Of a stretch of DNA of 50,010 bases, positions 1 through 7,403 are shown in pieces. The translations under genes and the position numbers were made by a program. A model generated the notes under the pieces. The model did no database searches. It saw only the letters and a list, made by a program, of their open reading frames with translations, and was not told the DNA's origin. Location of the stretch: positions 1 through 50,010 of the forward strand of contig JAEXFN010000050.1 of assembly GCA_023400055.1 (NCBI GenBank). The letters run 5' to 3'. The first letter of the stretch is position 1, and each line of letters opens with the position of its first letter. The DNA is from Bacillota bacterium (GTDB lineage Bacteria; Bacillota; UBA4882; UBA8346).

Positions 1-22
1 CCCACGGTTCCGGCGGCGGGAT

Positions 23-230
23 TACTTTTGGACCGCCCCAAAAGTAACCAAAAAGGCGCTGGAACCTACGGATTCCCGTCCTCCCTTTATGCATCCGGTA
101 ATCGTCTTCGCCATCCCTGGCCTTCTGTCTGGCTACCGGGTCTTGGCTTTCGAAGTCCCCTTCGCAGAGCGACCGCCGTTTTTCCTCCTGAAAAGAAGCG
201 TCGCCCGCCTTCCTCCTTGAAGGCGGCGGG
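23..230 (+). repeat. Structured intergenic repeat, copy 1 (inverted relative to copy 2)
   Basis: A non-coding block that is related, in opposite orientation, to 294-489. It opens with a perfect 10-bp hairpin (arms 23-32 and 39-48) and closes with an 8-bp hairpin (arms 205-212 and 219-226). Between them lies a stretch shared with copy 2, best conserved at about 170-203, where GTTTTTCCTCCTGAAAAGAAG is matched almost base for base. The short ORFs across it differ between the copies and are not convincing. It looks like a dispersed repeat family member. Whether other copies exist cannot be told from this window. Confidence 0.6.
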
Positions 231-293
231 TATCTGAAAATTAAGTGGCTCATATATAGCCATCGGATAAGGCATTAAGGTTTGAACAAGCAT

Positions 294-489
294 CCGTCTC
301 CAAGGAAGGAGACGGCGCCGCTTCTTTTCAGGAGGAAAAACAGCGGTCGGGGCCGGAAGCCATAACCCCATTGCCAGTCAGATGGCCATGGATGGCGGCG
401 GCATGCTAGAACCCCGGATGAATGAGGAGGCGCCGGAACCTCGGTTCCGGCTGGGCGGATTCCAAAGGGTGTCCCACTACACCCTTTGG
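294..489 (-). repeat. Structured intergenic repeat, copy 2 (inverted)
   Basis: Inverted partner of the block at 23-230. Its inner hairpin has arms CCGTCTCC (294-301) and GGAGACGG (308-315). The matching hairpin in copy 1 has different arms (CCGCCTTC/GAAGGCGG), so the stem is kept while its sequence changes. Its outer hairpin is an 11-bp perfect stem (462-472 with 479-489). The 63 bases between the copies (231-293) show nothing recognisable. From 490 to 632 I see only a G-rich run near 494-505 and a TATAAT at 602-607 ahead of the first gene, without a good -35. Confidence 0.6.
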
Positions 490-632
490 TCCTGGGGGGT
501 GGGGGCAGGAATAGCCCCCATCGGCCCACTTAATGTTGATCCCCAATGGTTTTAGTTTTTGATAGGCCCTAATGTTTTTAATAGACGTTGAATATATCAG
601 ATATAATTTCAATCGTAAAGGGAGGTCTTGAA

Positions 633-1838
633 ATGCAAAACGCTATCGAATCCCGTCTGGCCGCCACCCTCCACTCCCAATCCGGCATCCTCTTCGCCGA
701 ACCCGCGCTGGTCGCCAGGGAAAATTACTCCGGCCGCGACATCCTGGCTCCCAACAGCCGTTTCATCCCCGAGTACCAGGACGAGCGGGGCTACCTCACG
801 GTGGAGCGCTGGATCATGTCCCGGTCCGCGGCGGACAACCGGATTCCCAAGGAACACGAAGGAATTTCCCGGTTGCGCTTGGCGGACGGCGAATCGGTGC
901 TGCTGACCGAGGCCGCGGCCCGCTGCGGCGAGTTGCTCTTCGGCGACTGCCTGGACCGCTGGCCGCTGGTGAAACTGCTCGACATCGGCGGCGCGCCGCT
1001 GACCCCGTCCTACGGCGGACCGCCCGAAGCGCCCCCGATCACCTTCCACGTCCATTCCGGCGCCATCGTGAACGGCCATGCCCAACCGCCGGGGAAACTG
1101 GAGGCTTACTTCTTCCCGCCGCTCGACCTGCCGCCGTATCACCAGAATCCGGGCCGGGTCATCTCGCGCCTGGGAATCCGGCCTCATGTCACCAAGGAAG
1201 ACGTCCTGGCGGCGCTCCGCGAATTCGGCAACAGCGACGCCATGTACGCCCTGGGGCAGATCTATGAAGTCCATCCCTACGACGGCTGGATCATCCATCC
1301 CGGTTGTCTGCACGCGCCCGGCCCCTGGCCGACCATCGAGGTCCAGGTGCCGCAGGACGATTACAACCTGGCGGCCTGGCGTTTCGGCGAGCGGGTGGCC
1401 GATCCCGACCAGCGCCGGGAGCTATGGCAGACGATGGGCCTGCGCGGGCTGGCCGACGAGCACGATTTCCTGGCCCAGGTGGTCGACTGGGAACTCTCCA
1501 GCGATCCCCAATTTGAAAAGAAATATCGCAAAACCGCCCGGCCGATTGACAATGGCAGCTGGGGCCGGCGTCTGCAGATCTTCTTCGAGATGTTCTACGG
1601 CGAGGCCCTGGAGATCGAGCCCGGCGCCGAATACCGCTTGGCGGCCGCGCCGCAGCCTTGGACCGGCCTGGTCTGGAGCGGCGCCGGAACCGTCAACGGC
1701 ATGCCGGTCGGCGCCGATTACTGCCGCGCGCAAAGCGAATTCCTGGTCACCCCCGGCCACGAGGTGCTCTTCCGCAATTCCGACGCCGGGAACCGGCTCA
1801 TCGTCTATCTGATCTTCCCGTATCAGCGGAACCGCTGA
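633..1838 (+). CDS. Cupin-fold sugar isomerase-like protein (mannose-6-phosphate isomerase-like)
   Basis: A 401-residue protein. The ATG at 633 is chosen because GGAGG lies 7 bases upstream; an in-frame ATG at 588 has no such site. The centre holds cupin signatures: an HVHSG segment followed by KLEAYFF would give the His-x-His and Glu metal ligands, and HPGCLHAPG resembles the second cupin motif with its last His. A second cupin-like half follows near the C-terminus (GLVWSGAGTVNG). This arrangement recalls type I phosphomannose isomerases and cupin D-lyxose isomerases, but I cannot assign the exact family. It lies 73 bases before a xylulokinase gene, so an isomerase that makes a ketose for that kinase is a reasonable inference. 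Substrate unknown. Confidence 0.6.
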   Translation: MQNAIESRLAATLHSQSGILFAEPALVARENYSGRDILAPNSRFIPEYQDERGYLTVERWIMSRSAADNRIPKEHEGISRLRLADGESVLLTEAAARCGELLFGDCLDRWPLVKLLDIGGAPLTPSYGGPPEAPPITFHVHSGAIVNGHAQPPGKLEAYFFPPLDLPPYHQNPGRVISRLGIRPHVTKEDVLAALREFGNSDAMYALGQIYEVHPYDGWIIHPGCLHAPGPWPTIEVQVPQDDYNLAAWRFGERVADPDQRRELWQTMGLRGLADEHDFLAQVVDWELSSDPQFEKKYRKTARPIDNGSWGRRLQIFFEMFYGEALEIEPGAEYRLAAAPQPWTGLVWSGAGTVNGMPVGADYCRAQSEFLVTPGHEVLFRNSDAGNRLIVYLIFPYQRNR

Positions 1839-1911
1839 GCGATCGAGAACTTTTAAGGTTCGTAATCCAAGGACTTTCTTAATTCTGGCCTGAAAGCGAG
1901 TTGACGCGTTC

Positions 1912-3441
1912 ATGGAATATCTGCTCGGAATCGACCTCGGCACCTCCAGCGTGCGGGCGGCGCTGGTCACCGCCGACGGCCGGGTCGCCGGCATCGCCGG
2001 CCAGGAGTATCCGATCCTCACCCCCTACCCGGATTGGGCGGAGCAGGACCCCGAAGCCTGGTGGCAAGCGACCGCCGGAGTGATCCGCCGGGTCATTGCC
2101 GCGGCCGGGATCCAGCCGGCGGCGCTCAAAGCCATCGGCCTCTCCGGTCAGATGCACGGCTTGGTGCTGCTGGATCAAGCCGGCCGGGTGATCCGGCCCG
2201 CCATCATCTGGCCGGATAAGCGGAGCCGGGCCGAGTGCCTGGCCATCGCCGCCAAAATCGCGCCGGACCGTCTCTATGATATCACCGGCCTGCCGACCAT
2301 GACCGGATTCTTCGGCGTTTCGCTGCTCTGGATAAAGAATCACGAACCCCAGCATTACCGGCGGATCCATGCCGCTTTGCTGCCGAAAGACTTCATCCGC
2401 TACCGGCTCACCGGGGAGCTGGCCACCGACGTGACCGATGGCTCGGGAACCTTGCTTTTCGATGTCCGCCGGCGCAACTGGTCGGCGGAGATCATCGACG
2501 CTTTGGAGCTGAGCCCCGGCTACCTCCCCACCCCCTTGGAATCGGCCAGTTCGGCGGGGCGGGTAACTCAGGCGGCTGCGGAGGTCACGGGCCTGGCTAC
2601 GGCCACCCCGGTGATCGCCGGCGGCGGCGATCAGCTGATGGGCGCCATCGGCGCGGGAATCACCCGGCCCGGAATGGTCGCGTCGACCATCGGTACGGGC
2701 GGCCAGGTCTTCACCACCGCCCGGCAAGCGGTCTTCGATCCCGGCCGCCGCATTCACACCCTCTGCCACGCGCTGCCGGATGCCTGGTTTCTGATGGGCG
2801 CCATCCTGTCCGCCGGTCTCTCGCTGCGCTGGTTCAAAGAGAACCTCTGCGAACTGGAGAATCTGGCCAGCTCCGTTGCCAATACCGACGTCTACGAAAT
2901 TCTGTCGCGTTCCGCAGCGGCGGCCGAACCCGGCGCCCAAGGTTTGATCTTCCTGCCGTATCTCTGCGGCGAACGGACCCCTTACATGGATCCCAACGCC
3001 AAGGGTTGTTTTATCGGGCTGAGCCTGGCGCATCGCAAGCCGCACCTGGTACGGGCGATCATGGAAGGGGTCAGCTTCGCGCTCAAAGATTCCCTGGCCA
3101 TCTTCGCCGAACTCGGCATCCCGGTCCAGACGGTGATCTGCTCCGGCGGCGCGGCCCGCAGCGAAGTCTGGAGCCAGATCCAGGCCGATATTTACGAGAC
3201 GCCGGTGACGATCCTGGCCCAACAGGAGCACTCGGTCTACGGCGCGGCGTTACTGGCGGGAATCGCCGGCGGCATCTTCAAAGGCGGCGCCGATTTGGAG
3301 CAGTTGCAACGCCCGGTGCAGCGGCAATTCGTTCCCAACCCGGAGCATACCGCACTCTATCGCCGGCACTACGCAATCTACCGTTCCTTGTACCCCAGCT
3401 TGAAAGAGGCCTATGCCAAGCTGGCGGCGGTTGAGAGATAA
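1912..3441 (+). CDS. xylB: Xylulokinase (FGGY family)
   Basis: A 509-residue cytoplasmic carbohydrate kinase that transfers ATP phosphate to D-xylulose, feeding the pentose phosphate pathway. The N-terminal half begins with the phosphate loop LGIDLGTSSVRAAL. It continues with the substrate-binding segment SGQMHGLVLLD and IIWPDKRS, typical of XylB rather than glycerol or gluconate kinases. The C-terminal half has GGGDQLMGAIGAG, the adenosine-phosphate motif STIGTGGQVF and a late SGGAARSEVWSQI. Length matches the family (about 500). The gene follows the cupin isomerase-like gene and is probably co-transcribed with it. No xylose isomerase (xylA) is seen nearby, so the ketose may come from another sugar. 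Other FGGY substrates cannot be fully excluded. Confidence 0.9.
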   Translation: MEYLLGIDLGTSSVRAALVTADGRVAGIAGQEYPILTPYPDWAEQDPEAWWQATAGVIRRVIAAAGIQPAALKAIGLSGQMHGLVLLDQAGRVIRPAIIWPDKRSRAECLAIAAKIAPDRLYDITGLPTMTGFFGVSLLWIKNHEPQHYRRIHAALLPKDFIRYRLTGELATDVTDGSGTLLFDVRRRNWSAEIIDALELSPGYLPTPLESASSAGRVTQAAAEVTGLATATPVIAGGGDQLMGAIGAGITRPGMVASTIGTGGQVFTTARQAVFDPGRRIHTLCHALPDAWFLMGAILSAGLSLRWFKENLCELENLASSVANTDVYEILSRSAAAAEPGAQGLIFLPYLCGERTPYMDPNAKGCFIGLSLAHRKPHLVRAIMEGVSFALKDSLAIFAELGIPVQTVICSGGAARSEVWSQIQADIYETPVTILAQQEHSVYGAALLAGIAGGIFKGGADLEQLQRPVQRQFVPNPEHTALYRRHYAIYRSLYPSLKEAYAKLAAVER

Positions 3442-3452
3442 ATAGAACAAAA

Positions 3453-3481
3453 ACGGCTCGGACGAGAATCGCCCGGGCCGT
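3453..3481. terminator. Bidirectional terminator between xylB and ald
   Basis: Arms ACGGCTCGG (3453-3461) and CCGGGCCGT (3473-3481) pair with one G-T wobble. On the minus strand the stem is followed by TTTTTGTT, which suits the end of ald; the plus side has a weaker tail. Confidence 0.7.
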
Positions 3482-3507
3482 AAAACATCAATAGCTTTTA
3501 CCCTTTA

Positions 3508-4641
3508 TCACGAGGCTTGCTTGAAGGTCACGATCCGCTCCGGCGCGGTAAATTCCTTGCTCATCGCCTCCGCTACCGGCTCGCAGGTCAGGCTGCCCTG
3601 GTAAGTATTCAATCCGAGCAGGAGCGAACGGTCTTCCTGCAGCGCCCGCTCGGCTCCCTTGGCGGCGATCTGGAGCAGATACGGCAAAGTCGCCCCGGCC
3701 AGGGCGTAAGTAGAAGTTCGCGGCACCGCTCCCGGCATGTTGGCCACCGAATAATGGATCACGCCATATTTCTCGAAACAGGGATGATCATGGGTGGTGA
3801 CCCGGTCCACCGTCGCGATGGATCCGCCTTGATCGATGGCCACGTCGACAATGACCGAACCCGGTTTCATCGTTTGGACCATCGCCTCGGAGACCACCTT
3901 GGGCGCCTTGGCCCCGGCCACCAGCACCGCGCCGATGAGCAAATCGGCCTTGCGGATGACCTCCATCATATTGAATTCGTTATAATACAGGGTCTCAATT
4001 CTGCCGCCGAAGATATCGTCCAGATAAGCCAGGCGCCCGGCATTGATGTCCAGCGCCGTGACGCGCGCGCCGATCCCCGCCGCAATCTTCGCGGCATTGG
4101 TTCCGACGACGCCGCCGCCCACAATGACCACGTCCGCCGGAGGAACGCCGGGAACGCCGCCCAGCAACACGCCGCAGCCGCCGTTATATTTCTGCAGCAA
4201 GTTGGCGCCGATCTGCACCGCCATCCGGCCGGCCACCTCGCTCATGGGAGTCAGCAACGGCAGCGCCCCGCCCGCGGTCTGCACCGTCTCGTAGGCGATC
4301 CCGGTAACCTTCTTGCGCAATAGCGCTTCGGTCAACGGCCGGTTGGGGGCGAGATGCAGATAGGTAAATAGCGTCTGCCCTTCCTTGAATAAATCGTACT
4401 CCGCTTCCAGCGGCTCTTTGACCTTGACCACGACATCCGCTTCGCGGAATACCGTTTTATTCTCATCCACCAAAGCCGCGCCGGCGGTTTGATACTCGGC
4501 GTCGCCGATCCCGCTGCCCAAACCGGCCGTCTTCTCCACCAGCACCTGATGGCCGGCTTTTACCAATGCGTATACTCCGGCCGGCGTCACCGCCACCCGG
4601 TTTTCATTATTCTTAATCTCCTTGGGCACTCCGATAATCAT
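3508..4641 (-). CDS. ald: Alanine dehydrogenase
   Basis: A 377-residue NAD-dependent enzyme interconverting L-alanine and pyruvate plus ammonia. The N-terminus MIIGVPKEIKNNENRVAVTP is characteristic of the Ald/PntA family, with the catalytic Lys in YLHLAPN context and His in the following domain. The Rossmann fold is marked by VVIVGGGVVGTNAAKIAAG near residues 170-190. The VHYSVANMPGAVPRTST-like stretch near residue 300 (here IHYSVANMPGAVPRTST) is diagnostic. Length equals that of bacterial Ald (about 370). It starts 18 bases after the Lrp-family gene, in the same direction, so the regulator probably controls it. In spore formers Ald supports alanine use during sporulation and growth on amino acids. 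Confidence 0.95.
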   Translation of the reverse strand: MIIGVPKEIKNNENRVAVTPAGVYALVKAGHQVLVEKTAGLGSGIGDAEYQTAGAALVDENKTVFREADVVVKVKEPLEAEYDLFKEGQTLFTYLHLAPNRPLTEALLRKKVTGIAYETVQTAGGALPLLTPMSEVAGRMAVQIGANLLQKYNGGCGVLLGGVPGVPPADVVIVGGGVVGTNAAKIAAGIGARVTALDINAGRLAYLDDIFGGRIETLYYNEFNMMEVIRKADLLIGAVLVAGAKAPKVVSEAMVQTMKPGSVIVDVAIDQGGSIATVDRVTTHDHPCFEKYGVIHYSVANMPGAVPRTSTYALAGATLPYLLQIAAKGAERALQEDRSLLLGLNTYQGSLTCEPVAEAMSKEFTAPERIVTFKQAS

Positions 4642-4659
4642 GGCAATCCCTCCGCTGGC

Positions 4660-5127
4660 TCATTCTCCGGCAAATTCCGCCGGGATAATCGAATAATGAT
4701 TTTTGACCGTGGACAGCACCACGATGGTGCGCGTCTTCTGAACTCCGGGAACGCTCTTGATCCGGTTCAGCAACTTCTCCAAGGTAAAAGTGTTATACGT
4801 GACGATCTTCAGCAGGTAATCGTAGTCCCCCGCCAGATAGTGGCATTCGAGGATCTCATCTTCTTTTTGCACCGCTTCCACAAACTGTTCGGTGAATTTG
4901 GGCCGCTCCAGCGAGATAAACATCAGTGCCGTCAGGTCCTTGTGAAAACAGGCGGGATTGACGATCGTGACGTATTTGTCGATGATCCCCGCGGCTTCCA
5001 GCTTGCGCAGCCGGTCGCTCACGGCCGGCACCGACAGATTGATCTGCCCGGCGATCTCGGATACCGTCACCCGGGCATTCTGTTGCAGTACTTTAAGGAT
5101 TCTGACATCGATCGCGTCCATGGCCAA
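4660..5127 (-). CDS. Lrp/AsnC-family transcriptional regulator (AldR-like)
   Basis: A 155-residue regulator. An N-terminal winged helix-turn-helix (about residues 4-60: IRILKVLQQNARVTVSEIAGQ, then SVPAVSDRLRKLEAAGII) is followed by the RAM/AsnC ligand-binding domain with YLAGDYDYLLKI. This is the usual size and order. It is the first gene of a two-gene unit with ald. Lrp-type regulators beside alanine dehydrogenase genes (for example AldR in mycobacteria) sense amino acids and control ald; the same role is inferred here. AGAGG lies 6 bases before the ATG. A possible operator is listed separately at 5215-5243. Confidence 0.9.
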   Translation of the reverse strand: MAMDAIDVRILKVLQQNARVTVSEIAGQINLSVPAVSDRLRKLEAAGIIDKYVTIVNPACFHKDLTALMFISLERPKFTEQFVEAVQKEDEILECHYLAGDYDYLLKIVTYNTFTLEKLLNRIKSVPGVQKTRTIVVLSTVKNHYSIIPAEFAGE

Positions 5128-5214
5128 CCTCTTCCGGAAGTCTTACATCAATTTTACACGATTGCCAAATGATTTAAAATAGATCCATCGATCTGCCGTA
5201 TTATTTTATGCGCC

Positions 5215-5243
5215 ATGCTAATTTTGTTTAATAAATTAAGCAT
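5215..5243. promoter_or_regulatory. Candidate Lrp-type operator (AT-rich dyad)
   Basis: ATGCTAATTT ... AATTAAGCAT forms an imperfect AT-rich dyad about 90 bases upstream of the lrp start codon. Lrp proteins often bind such sites. The dyad is seen; the binding is inferred. Confidence 0.3.
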
Positions 5244-5320
5244 ACCTGACATCAAAGTCCGGTCCAATTAAAAATTTTTGGCCGGCCCGGACCCGGTAGC
5301 GTAACCATTGGGACAAAACA

Positions 5321-5344
5321 AAAAAGAGGGCAGCGCCCTCTTTT
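5321..5344 (-). terminator. Intrinsic terminator of ilvE
   Basis: Stem GAGGGC (5326-5331) with GCCCTC (5335-5340), three-base loop, extended by A-T pairs and followed on the minus strand by a run of T. It lies 20 bases past the ilvE stop codon. Confidence 0.85.
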
Positions 5345-5363
5345 CCAAAACTGGGTTCGTTTT

Positions 5364-6443
5364 TTACAGCCGTCCGATCTCCCGGACCCAGCCGAACGAA
5401 TCCTCCGCCCGTCCGTACTGGATGTCCACCAACTGGTCATAAAGCTTCTGGGTGACCTCGCCCACCTGATTGTCGTTGATGATGTAGTTTTTATCTTGGA
5501 AGAACAGCGAACCGACCGGCGAGATGACCGCGGCGGTACCGGAGCCGAACGCTTCGGTCAGCGTTCCGTTCTCCAACCCGGCGACCACTTCCTCGATGGC
5601 AATGGGCCGTTCCTCCACCGTGTAGCCGAGGCTGCGGGCCAATTCAATCACGGAAGCCCGGGTGATGCCGGGTAAAATCGAACCGCCCAGATTGGGAGTG
5701 ACCAATTGGTGGCCGAAAACGAAGAACATATTCATGGAGCCGACTTCCTCGGCATAGCGTTTTTCCTTGGCATCCAGCCACAACACCTGGGAGAAGCCTT
5801 TCTCCTGTGCTTTGGCGGCAGCCAGGAGACTCGCGGCGTAATTGCCGCCGGTCTTGACATTGCCCACGCCGCCGACGGCCGCCCGGATGAAGTAGTCTTC
5901 CACATACAGGCTGATCGGCTTGAATCCTTCTTTGTAATAAGCGGCCACCGGCGTCAGAATCACGAAGAACAGATACTCGTCGGCCGGGTGCACGCCCAGG
6001 GCGTCCCCGGTGCCGATCAGCGTCGGCCGGATATAAAGCGAGGTGCCGGGCGCCTTCGGAATCCAGCGTTTTTCCAGGTTGACCAATGTGGTAATGGCTT
6101 CGACGAACATGTCCTCGGGAAATGGCGCCATACAGAGCCGGACCGCCGAATCGTACATCCGCTTGGCGTTTTTCTCCGGCCGGAACAGCAGGATCCGCTC
6201 ATCCGTGCCGGCGTATGCTTTCAAGCCTTCGAAGATCTCTTGGGAATAATGGAGCGCTACCGCGGCCGGATCGATCTGCAGCGGTTTGAGCTTGGCGATC
6301 TTCGGGTCCACCCAGCCCTGCCCTTTCCGGTAATACATGGTAAACATATAGTCCGTAAAAACTTTACCGAACCCCAACTGCATCGGATCCGTAAACAGCG
6401 GTTTAAGCTCTTGTTCCGGCAGTCGTTCCACGGTAATATTCAT
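5364..6443 (-). CDS. ilvE: Branched-chain amino acid aminotransferase (fold type IV, 359 aa form)
   Basis: A PLP enzyme that transfers amino groups between glutamate and the keto acids of Leu, Ile and Val. The 359-residue length and motifs fit the longer BCAT subgroup (BCAT II/eukaryote-like). FEGLKAY lies near residue 71, and the PLP lysine is K197 in GNVKTGGNYAASL. EEVGSMNMFFV and the phosphate-binding GTAAVISPVG (about residues 303-312) follow. GGGAGG lies upstream of the ATG with a loose spacing. It is a single-gene unit with its own terminator and a likely extended -10 promoter about 100 bases upstream. It sits next to the ald/lrp pair, which also handles amino-acid nitrogen. Confidence 0.95.
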   Translation of the reverse strand: MNITVERLPEQELKPLFTDPMQLGFGKVFTDYMFTMYYRKGQGWVDPKIAKLKPLQIDPAAVALHYSQEIFEGLKAYAGTDERILLFRPEKNAKRMYDSAVRLCMAPFPEDMFVEAITTLVNLEKRWIPKAPGTSLYIRPTLIGTGDALGVHPADEYLFFVILTPVAAYYKEGFKPISLYVEDYFIRAAVGGVGNVKTGGNYAASLLAAAKAQEKGFSQVLWLDAKEKRYAEEVGSMNMFFVFGHQLVTPNLGGSILPGITRASVIELARSLGYTVEERPIAIEEVVAGLENGTLTEAFGSGTAAVISPVGSLFFQDKNYIINDNQVGEVTQKLYDQLVDIQYGRAEDSFGWVREIGRL

Positions 6444-6545
6444 GGCCTTCGCCTCCCATATATAGATAAAGATTTCGCAATCATAACACCCTTAAAATTC
6501 GGCCGGAGCCAACCCGTGCCCCTGACGAAAGAAGAATTAACCAAT

Positions 6546-6554
6546 ATTATAACA
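6546..6554 (-). promoter_or_regulatory. Candidate ilvE promoter (extended -10)
   Basis: Minus-strand TGTTATAAT, a TG extension one base before a perfect TATAAT, about 100 bases upstream of the ilvE start. No good -35 hexamer was found. Confidence 0.45.
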
Positions 6555-6694
6555 CATTTCAAGCGAAACGAACGCCGATTGCTAAAAAATAAGCGTCGTT
6601 TCACGGCGCCTATACTCAAAGCGTTAAGATAAACCCGGCCCGAAGCCCCGATTTGGCAAACTTTTAGGCATTTGAAGACTTGCGCTCCCCGCTT

Positions 6695-6862
6695 TTAACG
6701 ATATTCCAATAAGCGCATCAATCGGCTTACCGTCAGATCGATCTTGGTTGCCAGCTTATAACTGTCCTCGTCTTCCAGCTCCGATGAGGAGGGATTGGTC
6801 AGCAACTCTTCTTTGAGTTCGCCAACCGCCCGGTGGATCTGTTCAAGCTCTTTCTCTAACAT
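6695..6862 (-). CDS. Spo0E-like small protein (possible aspartyl-phosphate phosphatase)
   Basis: A 55-residue, charged, helical ORF beginning MLEKELEQIHRAVGELKEEL and ending LMRLLEYR. A clear GGAGG sits 6 bases before the ATG. Spo0E/YisI-family proteins are short helical hairpins that dephosphorylate Spo0A~P; they carry an Ile-x-x-x-Arg helix and a second helix with an SQxLD motif. Here helix 1 fits loosely. Helix 2 has ATKID (about residues 38-42) where SQxLD would be expected, so the signature is only partly met. It is the last gene of the M16-dut group (55 bases after dut). The gene itself is likely real; the family call is tentative. Confidence 0.5.
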   Translation of the reverse strand: MLEKELEQIHRAVGELKEELLTNPSSSELEDEDSYKLATKIDLTVSRLMRLLEYR

Positions 6863-6917
6863 GCCCAGCCTCCGCTCGCCAAGCTATTCTTAGGAATCGA
6901 ATCCGGATAAGGTCTTT

Positions 6918-7403
6918 TTACAACTTGGATTCGCTGCCGATTCCGGTGGAACCGAACCCGCCGCTGCCGCGATCGGTCTCTTCCAAGGCGGCCGTTTCCT
7001 CCCAAACCGCCCGGTACACCGGGAAAAAACCCAGTTGCGCCAGGCGATCGCCGGGGTTGATCCGGAAAGCGGCGTCGCTTTCATTTTTGATCAAGCAGAC
7101 GATCTCGCCGCGATAATCGCTGTCGATCACGCCCACCGCATTGGAAAGGGCGATGCCGTGTTTGGACGCCAAACCGCTGCGCGGAAAGACCAGCGCCACG
7201 ACGTTGGGACCCGGCAGTTCAATGGCGATTCCGGTCGGGACGCCCAGCCGGCCTCCGGCCGGGATCAGCAACGGCTCCGCGATGCAGGCGTGCAAATCCA
7301 TGGCGGCCGCTCCGGCCGTCGCATAAGCGGGCAGCGGTATCGCTCCCTCGCGGATCAGCGGGGATACTACCTTCATTTTGACCGGCAGCGTCTCAATATT
7401 CAT
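6918..7403 (-). CDS. dut: dUTP diphosphatase (trimeric dUTPase)
   Basis: A 161-residue enzyme that hydrolyses dUTP to dUMP and pyrophosphate. All five motifs of the trimeric family are present: AGAAAMDLHA (1), PRSGLASKHGI (2), NAVGVIDSDYRGEI with the catalytic Asp (3), GDRLAQLGF (4) and the Gly-rich RGSGGFGSTG near the C-terminus (5). Its start codon overlaps the end of the M16 peptidase gene by 11 bases, so translation is probably coupled. The M16 peptidase-dut order is common in spore-forming Firmicutes. Confidence 0.97.
   Translation of the reverse strand: MNIETLPVKMKVVSPLIREGAIPLPAYATAGAAAMDLHACIAEPLLIPAGGRLGVPTGIAIELPGPNVVALVFPRSGLASKHGIALSNAVGVIDSDYRGEIVCLIKNESDAAFRINPGDRLAQLGFFPVYRAVWEETAALEETDRGSGGFGSTGIGSESKL

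Noticed and set aside
28..612. Short ORFs in the first 600 bases
   Set aside because: They read through inverted structured repeats and differ between copies, so they are unlikely to be coding.
609..1313. 234-codon minus-strand ORF opposite the cupin gene
   Set aside because: Codon-bias shadow without motifs; the plus-strand gene has a good ribosome site.
6520..6632. Basic 38-codon plus-strand ORF with a GTG start
   Set aside because: It lies across the likely ilvE promoter, has no homology I recognise, and is short enough to occur by chance.
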